64,000 nucleotides of DNA. Source: Palsa-504 sp963739135 (GTDB taxonomy: Bacteria; Actinomycetota; Actinomycetes; Streptosporangiales; Streptosporangiaceae). This document shows, in pieces, positions 8,329 through 16,606 of this stretch. The notes under the pieces were generated by a model. That model worked only from the letters and a program-made list of their open reading frames with translations, was not told the DNA's origin and ran no database searches. Within the stretch, counting starts at the first letter, position 1. Each line of letters starts with the position of its first letter. The position numbers and the translations under genes were made by a program. Where the stretch lies: assembly GCA_963739135.1 (NCBI GenBank), contig CAVTZG010000009.1, positions 62,001 to 126,000 on the forward strand, in the 5' to 3' direction.

Positions 8329-10713
8329 TCACTGGCGGACCGCCGGGGGCGGCCCGCGGCCACGCCGGCGGGACAGGATCCAAAAGCCCGTGAGCGCGGC
8401 GGCGCCTAGGGCTGCGACGGCCAGGGTGGTCGCGAGCCCGCTGCGCGGGAGCTGCAGTTCGTAGAAGCGGCGCACCGCTGGTACGGGGAATAGCAGCACG
8501 AACCCGGCCAGCGCCGCGCCGGCCAGCACGATGCGGCGCCAGGTCAGCGGGACGGCGAGCAGGACCAGCACGCACAGGCTGAGGATGAGGGTGACCAGGG
8601 TGGCGGCCGTACGCTGCTGGACCAGCGGGAGACCGCGGGCCCGGGCCAGGGCGTAGGCGGCGAATGTGGCCGCGGCGATGATGCTGCCGGCCGGGATGGC
8701 GAAGCGCAGCACCCGGCCGGTGAACCCGGGCCGGTAGCGCCGGGTGTTCGGCGCGAGCGCGAGGAAGAAGGACGGAACGCCGATGGCCAGGGTGTCGATG
8801 ATCGTCAGGTGGCGGGGCAGGAACGGGTAGGGCAGCAGCGTGAGGCCCACGGCGACGGCCAGGAGCGTGGCCCAGACCGTCTTGGTGATGAACAGGTTGG
8901 CGACGCGTTCGATGTTGGCCGTGACCCGGCGGCCTTCGGCGACGACGCCGGGCAGGGTGGCGAACCGGCTGTCGAGCAGCACCAGTTCGGCGACCGCCCT
9001 GGTCGCCGCCGCGCCGGAGCCCATGGCGATGCCGATGTCGGCGAGCTTGAGGGCCAGCACGTCGTTGACGCCATCGCCGGTCATCGCCACGGTGTGGCCG
9101 CGGGCCTGCAGGGCGGTGACCATAGCCTGTTTCTGCTGCGGGGTCACCCGGCCGAAGACCGAGCGTTCCTCCAGCAGGCGGCCGAGCGCGCCGGGGTCCT
9201 CCGGCAGATCACGCGCATCGGCCGGCCTGTCGGCGTGCGGCAGGCCGGCCCGCGCCGCGACCGCGCCGACGGTGAGCGGGCTGTCCCCGGAGATTACCTT
9301 CAGCGCCACGCCTTGGGCCGCGAAGTACGCGATGGTCTGGGCGGCGTCGGATCTGAGCCGCTCGGCGAGCAGGACGAAGGCCGCCGCCCGCAGGCCCTGC
9401 GGGAGCGAGTCGCCGTCCAGCGGGCACGCGGCGCGTGCCAGCACCAGGACCCGCCGGCCGCTGGCGGCCAGCCCGGCGGCCTGCGACAGCTGTTCCTGCT
9501 GGCCGCCCGGCAGCACCATCTCCGGTGCTCCCAGCACCCAGGTGCCGTGGCCGGCGAAGCTGGCCGCGCTCCACTTGCGCGCCGAGGAGAACGGCACGGC
9601 TGCCTGCCGCGGCCACCCCTGCGGCGGCGGGAAGGCCTGCCCGATGGCGGCCAGCGTGGCGTTGCGGTTCTGGTCGTCGGCCAGCGCCCCGAGTGCCGCC
9701 TCGGCCGGCGCCTGGCCGTCGAGCCGGATCAGGCTGTCGAAGCCGATGGTGCCGTCGGTCAGGGTGCCGGTCTTGTCCAGGCACACCACGTCCACCCGGG
9801 CCAGGCCCTCGACCGCGGGCAGCTGCTGGACCAGGACCCGGTGCCGGGCGAGGGTAACCGCGGCCACGCCGAAGGCGACGCTGGTCAGCAGCACCAGGCC
9901 CTGCGGGACCATGCCGACCAGCGCCGCGACCGTCCCGCTGGCGACCTGCCGTACGTTCCCATGGGCGTGCCACCCGCTGATCACCAGCAGCACGGCCACC
10001 GGCCCGATCGCCCAGGTGACGTAGCGCAGGATCTGGTTGATGCCGTCCATCAGCTCCGAGCGCACCAGCGCGAAACGCCGCGCCTGGGCGGCGAGCTTGC
10101 GGGCGTACGCGTCCGCGCCCACCCCGGTAGCCTGGTAGCCGCCGGACCCGGCGGCCACGAAGCTGCCCGACAGCAGCCGGTCACCGGCCCGCTTGCCCAC
10201 CGGCTCGGACTCGCCGGTCAGCAGCGACTCATCAGCCTCCAGGCTCGCGCTGGCCCGCACCACCCCGTCCGCGACCAGCTGATCCCCGGCGCGCAAGTCG
10301 ACCAGGTCGCCGGCGACAAGATCCGCGACAGCGATGTCCCGCGGCGCGCCGTCGCGGATCACCCGGACCCGCGGGGCGCTGAGCACGGCGAGCCGGTCGA
10401 GCGTGCGCTTGGCGCGCAGCTCCTGCGCGATGCCGATCAGCGCGTTGGTCACGAGCACGACGCCGAACAGGGCGTCCTGCGGCTGGCCAGCGACCAGGAT
10501 CACGGCCAGCAAGACACCGAGGATGAAATTGAACCGGGTCAAGATGTTCGCCCGCAAGATCTCCGCGACCGACCGGCTGGTGCGCTCCCCGCCCGCGTTC
10601 GCCAGCCCGCGCGAGCGCCGCTCGGCCACCTGCGCGCTGGTCAGGCCCGCAGGCGGCGTCTCCGCGACCGGCGCGGCCGGCGCCGGAGGCAATGAGGCTG
10701 CCGCATCAGCCAT
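8329..10713 (-). CDS. CtpE-like cation-transporting P-type ATPase
   Basis: The 794-residue protein has the full P-type ATPase plan: actuator LTGESEPV, the membrane-4 segment MVPQGLVLLTSVAFGVA, phosphorylation site DKTGTLTDGT, the nucleotide-binding region with FSSARKWSA, and the hinge MTGDGVNDVLALKLADIG. Six C-terminal membrane segments end in an Arg-rich tail. The MVPQGL motif and lack of metal-binding domains match the CtpE group; mycobacterial CtpE has been linked to calcium uptake. It is the second P-type ATPase in this accessory region, on the opposite strand from the hemerythrin-fused one. No strong ribosome binding site precedes the ATG at 10713, so the transcript may be leaderless or the start slightly different. 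Confidence 0.85.
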   Translation of the reverse strand: MADAAASLPPAPAAPVAETPPAGLTSAQVAERRSRGLANAGGERTSRSVAEILRANILTRFNFILGVLLAVILVAGQPQDALFGVVLVTNALIGIAQELRAKRTLDRLAVLSAPRVRVIRDGAPRDIAVADLVAGDLVDLRAGDQLVADGVVRASASLEADESLLTGESEPVGKRAGDRLLSGSFVAAGSGGYQATGVGADAYARKLAAQARRFALVRSELMDGINQILRYVTWAIGPVAVLLVISGWHAHGNVRQVASGTVAALVGMVPQGLVLLTSVAFGVAAVTLARHRVLVQQLPAVEGLARVDVVCLDKTGTLTDGTIGFDSLIRLDGQAPAEAALGALADDQNRNATLAAIGQAFPPPQGWPRQAAVPFSSARKWSAASFAGHGTWVLGAPEMVLPGGQQEQLSQAAGLAASGRRVLVLARAACPLDGDSLPQGLRAAAFVLLAERLRSDAAQTIAYFAAQGVALKVISGDSPLTVGAVAARAGLPHADRPADARDLPEDPGALGRLLEERSVFGRVTPQQKQAMVTALQARGHTVAMTGDGVNDVLALKLADIGIAMGSGAAATRAVAELVLLDSRFATLPGVVAEGRRVTANIERVANLFITKTVWATLLAVAVGLTLLPYPFLPRHLTIIDTLAIGVPSFFLALAPNTRRYRPGFTGRVLRFAIPAGSIIAAATFAAYALARARGLPLVQQRTAATLVTLILSLCVLVLLAVPLTWRRIVLAGAALAGFVLLFPVPAVRRFYELQLPRSGLATTLAVAALGAAALTGFWILSRRRGRGPPPAVRQ

Positions 10714-10821
10714 GCAGGGTCACCGCGCCGCGGTCAAAGGCCAGCGCAAGGCGCGGCCAGGCCCGGGCCGGGCACCGGCGGCATCGACAGCACCCAATCC
10801 CCGCACGCCGCGAGTCGCCCT

Positions 10822-10890
10822 GCCACAGACCCCATCGGTACACGTTGCGCCGGCCCCGATCCTGAACGGCCTCGTCTTTGCCGCAGCCAT
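10822..10890 (-). pseudogene. Possible PRC-barrel-like remnant
   Basis: Some 23 codons read KTRPFRIGAGATCTDGVCG, similar to the opening strand pair of small actinobacterial PRC-like proteins (F-x-I-G-A-x-V-x-C-x-D-G-x-C-G). After this the frame loses similarity and a neighbouring frame takes over, suggesting a frameshifted and truncated relic. The assignment rests on one short motif. Confidence 0.25.
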
Positions 10891-10994
10891 CCTCCTCGTC
10901 TCCTTGGAGGCTAGCGCCGACCCGGCCAGCACTGCTCCTGAACGCCGGGTCGAGGGCTCGCGGTGACACCACCCCGTCGCCCAGCGCCATGGCG

Positions 10995-11095
10995 GTGCGC
11001 GCGGCCGGGCTGCCGAAGATCACCAGCGTGGTATCACGCAGCTCAAGCCCGGCCTCGCGCCTCGGCGCTTTGATCGATCACGGCGAAGACCTTAC
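10995..11095 (-). pseudogene. Frameshifted DUF302 fragment
   Basis: One minus-strand frame encodes VFAVIDQ and, after a shift, the next frame encodes RREAGLELRDTTLVIFGSPA and RTAMA. Together these match the DUF302 core (a T-V-F-A-V-I-D-H strand, then G-L-x-L-R-x-T-x-L-V-I-F-G-x-P-x-A-G-T). The rest of the domain is absent. DUF302 genes often sit with P-type ATPases and stress proteins in actinobacterial redox-stress regions, which fits the neighbourhood. Confidence 0.5.
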
Positions 11096-11536
11096 CTCCT
11101 ACAGCGGGTCATCGGCGAAGGCCTCCGCGCCCTGGTACAGCCCAGCGGCGAGGCTGCGAGCGCGCATTCTGGGTCTGCGCTGCCTGGCCGTTCTGGCCGG
11201 TTTCAGCGAACTGAATCCGCAGCTCGCCCGCGACGTCCGGCAGACCGCACTGGCCGGGCCGCCCATGCTGCATGACGGGTACCGTCAAGATGCTGGCGCT
11301 GCCCTCGGCAGCTGACGCGGCGGCCTGGGCCGTCCTGGGGCCGTGCGGCAGCCGGCGATGACCGATGACGGCCAACGTTGACCAATGAAGCCGTGAAGGA
11401 GGACGAGCAGGCTGTGAGGAATGTCCCGAACAAAGGTGCTGATCAGCGCGGATGCGGTCGGGACGCGACTCATTTCCAGCCGAAGTAGGCTGGTCCGGGG
11501 CACACAGCCACGGATTCCGATCGTTGGGCGGCGCGC

Positions 11537-13918
11537 ATGGGCGGAATTACCGGCTGCCTGGCGCTGGCAGACGGAGCAGGTCCGGACACCGAATGGGTGG
11601 ACCGGGCCGCCCTGCGCGTCGCCCACCGGGGGCCCGACGACGAGGGCAGCTACGCCGATCCCGACCTGGCCCTGGCCTTCCGGCGGCTGGCCGTCATCGA
11701 CCCGTCCCCCCGCGGCCGCCAGCCGATCCAGTCCGCCGACGGCCGCTACGTGCTGGTCTTCGACGGCGAGATCTACAACTACATCGAGCTGGCCGGCCGT
11801 CTGCAGGCCCGCGGCGTCCAGCTGCGCAGCCGGTCAGCCGCCGAGGTCCTGGTGGAGATGTACGCCTGGCTGGGCAAGGACGTGGTCCGCCAGCTGCGGG
11901 GCATGTACGCCTTCGCCATCTGGGACCGGCGCAGCCGGGAGCTGTTCTGCGCCCGGGACCCGTTCGGCATCAAGCCGTTCTTCTATGCGCTGACCCCCGG
12001 CGCCCACCGGCCCCGGTCGGGACCGCAGCTGAGGTTCGCCTCCGAGCGCAAGGCGCTGGCCGACGCGGGCGAGGTGAACCTCATCGACCCGGACGCGCTG
12101 CGCCGGTACCTGTCCTTCCAGTACGTGCCCGCCCCGGCCACGATGGTGCCGCCCGCCCGGGCGCTCCCGCCCGGGCACGTGCTCATCGCCCGGCCGGGCG
12201 GCCGGGTCGACGTGTTCCGCTACTGGCGGCCCGAGCTCCGGCCCGCCCGGTCCCCCTCGTCGGCCTCGCCGGACAAGATCCTGGACGCGCTGCGCGACTC
12301 GGTGGCCGTGCACCTGCGCAGCGACGTTCCGGTGGGCGCGTTCCTTTCCGGCGGCGTGGACTCGGCCACGCTGTGCGCCCTGGCGGCCGAATCGGTCCCC
12401 GGCCTGCTGACCTTCACCGTCGGTTTCGACCGCGAGGGGTACAACGAGATCGACCTGGCCGCCGCCACGGCCACCGCGCTGGGCGTCAAGTCGGTGCCCT
12501 ACGTGATCACCGCCGAGGAGTTCTTCGACTGCCTGCCGAAGATTGTCTGGCAGCTCGACGACCCGATGGCCGACGCCGCGGCGGTCCCGCTGTGGTTCGC
12601 CGCCCGCGAGGCCCGCAAGCATGTCCGGGCGGTGCTGTCCGGCGAGGGCGCGGACGAGCTGTTCGGCGGTTACGGCGTCTACTACCAGCCTGGGCTGGTG
12701 CGGGCCGGGAAGGTCCTGCCCGGCTGGGGCCGGGCCACGATCGGCCGGGTCGCCGCCGAGATGCCGACCGGAGCCAAGGGCAAGGGCCTGCTCAACCGGA
12801 CCTCGACCCCGCTGCGGCGGCGGTACATCGGCAACGCGTTCGTCTTCCATGGCGAAGACGCCACGCAGCTGGTCCGGGGCGCGGTCGGCAGCGAGTTCGA
12901 CGTGACCGACCCGGTGTACCGGCAGGCGGCCGAGGCCGGCCTGGACGACGTGGCCACCATGCAGCTGGTCGACATCAACACCTGGCTGCCGGGAGACATC
13001 CTGGTCAAGGCGGACCGGATGGCCATGGCCCACGGCCTGGAGCTGCGCACCCCGTTCCTGGACCGCGAGGTGCTCGCGGTCGCCGCCAAGCTGGCCCGGG
13101 TGGAGAAGACCGCGGCGGGCACGACCAAGTTCGCGCTGCGCGAGGCCATCGGCGACCTGCTGCCCCAGGCCGCCGCCGAACGGGCCAAGCTCGGCTTCCC
13201 GGTCCCGCTGGGCCACTGGCTCCACGGCAGCATGTTCGGCTTCGCCGAGCACGCGGTCCGCACCGCGCAGACCGGCCAGTGGCTGAACAAGGACGCCGCC
13301 ATGGACCTGCTGCGCCGGTTCCGGGCCGGCGAGCCCGAGGTCACCTGGCGGCAGGTGTGGCTGCTGGTCGTGTTCTCGCTGTGGCACCAGATCTACGTCG
13401 AACGCGTCTACGACCCGGTCATGCTGGGCTGGGAGGCCCCGCCGCCTCCCGGCGACCCCGGCCGGACCGCCTCCTACCCCGGCGCGCCCGGCGATGCCGG
13501 CCGCACCGCCGCCTACCCCGCGCCGGCCGAGGCGCGCCCCGGCCGGCCGGTCATCTTGTCCGGCTCCTCGGACCAGCACTCCGGGCCGCCCGACATCTTC
13601 TCCCCGACCACCGGCCCGTTCTCCCCGACCACCGGCCCGCGTCCTGGCCCGCCGGCTCCTTACCCGGACCCGTCCGGCCCCCATCCCGGCCGCGCCGACC
13701 AGCGCCCCACCCCGCCGGGACCGTATCAAGGCCCCGTCGGCCAGGACCCGGACGCCACGTTCCGGTACCCCGGCGCCACCGACCAGGACCCGGACGCCAC
13801 GTTCCGGTACCCCGGCGCCACCGACCAGGACCCGGACGTCACCGACCAGTACCCCGGCCCGCCGGGCCCTCATCCCAGCACCACGGATCCCCACCACCCC
13901 GGCCGCCCGGGCTGGTAA
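11537..13918 (+). CDS. asnB: Asparagine synthetase B-like amidotransferase lacking the catalytic Cys
   Basis: The 793-residue protein has an N-terminal class II glutamine amidotransferase domain (about 1-200, with RVAHRGPDDEG, FDGEIYNY and ARDPFGIKP), a synthetase domain (about 230-620, PP-loop SGGVDSATL), and a Pro-rich tail of about 150 residues with tandem repeats. The normal sequence begins Met-Cys-Gly-Ile, and Cys2 is the glutaminase nucleophile. Here the codons read ATG GGC GGA ATT, giving Met-Gly-Gly-Ile, so glutamine hydrolysis should be lost unless ammonia is used. A single T-to-G change would explain it. The ligase motifs are intact. The product may be asparagine or another amide. 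The tail is not part of the known fold. Confidence 0.85.
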   Translation: MGGITGCLALADGAGPDTEWVDRAALRVAHRGPDDEGSYADPDLALAFRRLAVIDPSPRGRQPIQSADGRYVLVFDGEIYNYIELAGRLQARGVQLRSRSAAEVLVEMYAWLGKDVVRQLRGMYAFAIWDRRSRELFCARDPFGIKPFFYALTPGAHRPRSGPQLRFASERKALADAGEVNLIDPDALRRYLSFQYVPAPATMVPPARALPPGHVLIARPGGRVDVFRYWRPELRPARSPSSASPDKILDALRDSVAVHLRSDVPVGAFLSGGVDSATLCALAAESVPGLLTFTVGFDREGYNEIDLAAATATALGVKSVPYVITAEEFFDCLPKIVWQLDDPMADAAAVPLWFAAREARKHVRAVLSGEGADELFGGYGVYYQPGLVRAGKVLPGWGRATIGRVAAEMPTGAKGKGLLNRTSTPLRRRYIGNAFVFHGEDATQLVRGAVGSEFDVTDPVYRQAAEAGLDDVATMQLVDINTWLPGDILVKADRMAMAHGLELRTPFLDREVLAVAAKLARVEKTAAGTTKFALREAIGDLLPQAAAERAKLGFPVPLGHWLHGSMFGFAEHAVRTAQTGQWLNKDAAMDLLRRFRAGEPEVTWRQVWLLVVFSLWHQIYVERVYDPVMLGWEAPPPPGDPGRTASYPGAPGDAGRTAAYPAPAEARPGRPVILSGSSDQHSGPPDIFSPTTGPFSPTTGPRPGPPAPYPDPSGPHPGRADQRPTPPGPYQGPVGQDPDATFRYPGATDQDPDATFRYPGATDQDPDVTDQYPGPPGPHPSTTDPHHPGRPGW
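13742..13857 (+). repeat. 42-bp tandem repeat in the asnB tail
   Basis: Two identical 42-bp units (13742-13783 and 13784-13825), encoding QDPDATFRYPGATD, are followed by a degenerate third unit. A shorter 21-bp duplication (FSPTTGP twice) lies upstream near 13609-13650. Unit lengths are multiples of three, so the reading frame is preserved. Confidence 0.85.
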
Positions 13919-13923
13919 GAACT

Positions 13924-13971
13924 TTATTGTCGACATTTACCGTCAATTTCAGAGGTAACGGTCCACAATAA
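13924..13971. terminator. Inverted repeat between convergent genes
   Basis: Arms TTATTGTCGACATTTACC (13924-13941) and GGTAACGGTCCACAATAA (13954-13971) pair with three mismatches around a 12-base loop. It lies six bases past the asnB stop and before the convergent sigma-factor stop, so it could terminate both transcripts. One arm is identical over 18 bases to a second site at 46208-46225. Confidence 0.5.
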
Positions 13972-14138
13972 TGGCGGGTCCGCGTGGGCAGACGGCACGG
14001 CTGTCCCCCGGCCGCGCAGGCCCCAGTAGGGTGCCTATCCAGCAGCTCCTACCTGGCCGACCAGCTAGCGCGCACGCGCGCCCGGGCCGGTAACGCGCGC
14101 CGGATCAGGCAGCGGACAACGGCAGGTCCGGACGGGAA

Positions 14139-14720
14139 TCAGGCGCTGGAGGACTCGGCGGACGGGCTGCCCAGGCCGGCGGCCAGCAGCTGCTCGCGGA
14201 GCTTGCGGCGCCCGCGGTGCAGCCGGGACATGACCGTGCCGACCGGCGTGCCCATGATCTCGGCGATCTCGCGGTACGGGTAGCCCTCGATGTCGGCCAG
14301 GTACACCGCCGTGCGGAACTCCCCGGGCAGGTCGCGCAGCGCCCGCAGCAGGTCCGAGTCGGTGGTCCGGTCCAGCGCCTCCGCCTCGGCGGACGGCACC
14401 GGCGGCGTCAGCCGGTCGGCCGACATCTGCCATTCCTGCAGGTCACCGCCGAGCGCCTGCTGCGGCTCCCGGCGCCGCTTGCGGTACACGTTGATGAACG
14501 TGGTGGTCAGGATCCGGTTCAGCCAGGCCCGCAGGTTGGTGCCCGGCGTGAACTGGCCGAAGGCCGCGTACGCCTTGGCCGACGTCTCCTGGACCAGGTC
14601 CTCGGCGTCGGTCGGGTTCCTGGTCATCCGGAGCGCCGCCGGGTACAGCTGGCCGAGCTGCGGAATGACATCGCGCTCGAAACGGGCGCGGTCTTCGCTA
14701 GAGTGTTCGGCTCGGCTCAT
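14139..14720 (-). CDS. SigR/SigH-type ECF sigma factor
   Basis: The 193-residue protein has sigma region 2 (ERDVIPQLGQLYPAALRMTR, then DAEDLVQETSAKAYAAF and LRAWLNRIL) and region 4 (LRALRDLPGEFRTAVYLADI, then YREIAEIMGTPVGTVMSRLH), closely resembling the SigR/SigH group that controls disulfide stress in Streptomyces and Mycobacterium. In those genomes a zinc-binding anti-sigma gene (rsrA/rshA) normally follows with overlap. Here only about 220 bases separate the stop from the convergent asnB stop and no HxxxCxxC protein is encoded. GGAG lies seven bases before ATG 14720. Confidence 0.88.
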   Translation of the reverse strand: MSRAEHSSEDRARFERDVIPQLGQLYPAALRMTRNPTDAEDLVQETSAKAYAAFGQFTPGTNLRAWLNRILTTTFINVYRKRRREPQQALGGDLQEWQMSADRLTPPVPSAEAEALDRTTDSDLLRALRDLPGEFRTAVYLADIEGYPYREIAEIMGTPVGTVMSRLHRGRRKLREQLLAAGLGSPSAESSSA

Positions 14721-14788
14721 GGTTCGCTCCGGTAGTATGTCATCTCAACTGTAATAGACGCACAACAGCCCCGGAAAAGTACCCCGTG

Positions 14789-14808
14789 TTGCGGATATCA
14801 CTCCGCAA
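14789..14808. promoter_or_regulatory. Inverted repeat upstream of the sigma gene
   Basis: TTGCGGA (14789-14795) and TCCGCAA (14802-14808) form perfect seven-base arms with a six-base spacer, 69-88 bases upstream of the sigma-factor start. This is the shape of an operator. No SigR-type GGAAT/GTT promoter is evident nearby. Confidence 0.35.
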
Positions 14809-14924
14809 GTGGCCGAGACTATCGAGCCCGACGGCAACCATGCTGCTCCCGGCGTTCAGGAGCAGGCTGAACAGGACCTGAGAGTCAGCTGAAAGGCGTC
14901 AGCCGGCAGACGGGTACCCGGAAC

Positions 14925-16547
14925 TCAGATCCAGCCCCGGCCCACCCGGTACCACATGTGGCTCAGCCAGTCCGAGTAAGGGATTACCTTGCCGGCCAGG
15001 ATCGAATAGAAGTACCAGAACATCAGCAGGACGCACAGCACGTACGCGCCCACGATCCCGGCCCCGACGGACCGGCGCCTGATGCTGGCCGCAGCAGGCC
15101 CGAGGATCAGCCCCAGGCACAACACCAGCGACAAGATCAGGAACGGCTCGAACTCCAGCGCGTAGTAGTAGAACTTGGTCCTGGTCACCAGCGGGAACCA
15201 CGGCCCCCAGCCGGCCAGCACGCCGAGCAGCACCGCGCCGGCCCGCCAGTCCCGGTGCAGCAGCCACCAGCCCAGGCAGAAGACCAGGGCCAGGATGGAG
15301 CCCCACCAGATGGCCGGGGTGCCGATGGCCAGCACCTCCTGCGACCACTCGGAGCCGGTGTAACCGGTCGGGCAGGTGTGCGCGGCCGTCGGCCCGGTGT
15401 AGCACTGGTAGTAGAAGGCGACCGGCCTGGTCATCAGCAGCCAGTCCCAGGGCTGGGACTGGTAGGGATGCGAGGAGCGCAGGCCCAGGCCGAAGGTGAT
15501 GGCCTGCATGTGGTACTCGTACAGTGAGTACAGGGCCGAGATCACCGGGGTGGTCACGCCGTGCGTCTGGCCGTAGTTCCGGTCGAAGCCGGTGCTGGTC
15601 AGCAGCCAGTTGCTCCAGGTGGCCACGTAGACCACCAGCGGGACGACGATGAACGTCAGCGGCAGCAGCAGGGCCTCGCGGGACGCGCCGAGGACGAACC
15701 GGGGCAGGCCCGCGGCCCGGCGGGCCCCGATGTCCCAGGCGATGACCAGCGCGCCGAAGCCGAGGATGTACCAGGCCGCGATCCACTTGGTACCCACGGC
15801 CAGGCCGAGGAAGATCCCGGCGATGAGCAGCCACCTGCGCAGGCCGAGGAACGGCCCCGCGTCGCCGCCCTGGCGGCGGGCCACGGCATCGGCCAGCCGG
15901 GCCCGGGACTTGTCCCGGTCGATGAGGACGCAGCCGAACGCGGCCAGCACGAAGAACATCAGGAAGATGTCCAGGATGCCGGTCCGGGACAGCACGAACT
16001 CCAGGCCGTCCAGCGACATCAGCAGCCCGGCGACGCAGCCGAGCAGGGTCGACCTGGTCATCCGCCGGGCGATGCGGCACATCAGCAGGATGGCCAGCGA
16101 GCCGAACACGGCGCTGGAGAACCGCCAGCCAAACGAGTTCAGCCCGAACAGCCACTCGCCGACCGCGATGAGCTCCTTGCCGACCTCCGGCTGCACCACG
16201 TACTCACCGCAGCTGCTGCCGGAGCAGGACTGGAAGATGTTGGTGTGCCCGGCCAGGATCAGCGCGTTGGCGTTGGTGACCGGGTTCCATTCCACGCCGT
16301 GCTGCAGGATGCTCCAGGCGTCCTTGGCGTAGTAGGTCTCGTCGAAGATGATGGCGTCCGGCACCCGCAGCCGGTCGAAGCGCAGGAAGGCCCCGAACGC
16401 GGTGACCAGCAGCGGGCCCAGCCACCCCCAGGGCCGGTCATCGGGCATCGGCGCGGCCAGCCGGGCGCGCAGCACGGACAGCCGGCTGGCCTCATCGGGC
16501 GCGGGCGTGGCCGCGACGTCAGCCTCGGTTCCCATCATCGCGCACAT
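14925..16547 (-). CDS. pmt: Protein O-mannosyltransferase (PMT/ArnT family)
   Basis: The roughly 540-residue polytopic protein matches bacterial protein mannosyltransferases (Rv1002c type). After the first membrane helix it has the catalytic loop with the DE pair (VPDAIIFDETYYAKDAW), followed by about ten further helices and SGTSG-like external loops rich in Trp, His and Cys. It should transfer mannose from a polyprenyl-phosphate donor to exported proteins. The TTG at 16568 has no support; ATG 16547, with GGGGG about seven bases upstream, was chosen, and ATG 16538 is also possible. It is divergent from rsmI with a 59-base gap, the conserved actinobacterial arrangement. Confidence 0.9.
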   Translation of the reverse strand: MCAMMGTEADVAATPAPDEASRLSVLRARLAAPMPDDRPWGWLGPLLVTAFGAFLRFDRLRVPDAIIFDETYYAKDAWSILQHGVEWNPVTNANALILAGHTNIFQSCSGSSCGEYVVQPEVGKELIAVGEWLFGLNSFGWRFSSAVFGSLAILLMCRIARRMTRSTLLGCVAGLLMSLDGLEFVLSRTGILDIFLMFFVLAAFGCVLIDRDKSRARLADAVARRQGGDAGPFLGLRRWLLIAGIFLGLAVGTKWIAAWYILGFGALVIAWDIGARRAAGLPRFVLGASREALLLPLTFIVVPLVVYVATWSNWLLTSTGFDRNYGQTHGVTTPVISALYSLYEYHMQAITFGLGLRSSHPYQSQPWDWLLMTRPVAFYYQCYTGPTAAHTCPTGYTGSEWSQEVLAIGTPAIWWGSILALVFCLGWWLLHRDWRAGAVLLGVLAGWGPWFPLVTRTKFYYYALEFEPFLILSLVLCLGLILGPAAASIRRRSVGAGIVGAYVLCVLLMFWYFYSILAGKVIPYSDWLSHMWYRVGRGWI

Positions 16548-16606
16548 GCTACTGCCCCCGCGAGCCAAAGGGGCGCCCCGGAGGCGAGCGGGGGATACTG
16601 CTCCCC

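Larger units (their letters stand above)
10714..11536. other. Gene-poor stretch with decayed reading frames
   Basis: No intact gene is visible between the CtpE-like ATPase and the asparagine synthetase. Short minus-strand fragments resembling a PRC-type protein and a DUF302 protein lie within it (separate entries). The remainder shows frames without protein-like composition. The final 100 bases must hold the asnB promoter, but no convincing -35/-10 pair is visible. Confidence 0.5.

Noticed and set aside
14721..14800. SigR-type autoregulatory promoter upstream of the sigma gene
   Set aside because: No GGAAT and GTT pair with proper spacing was found.
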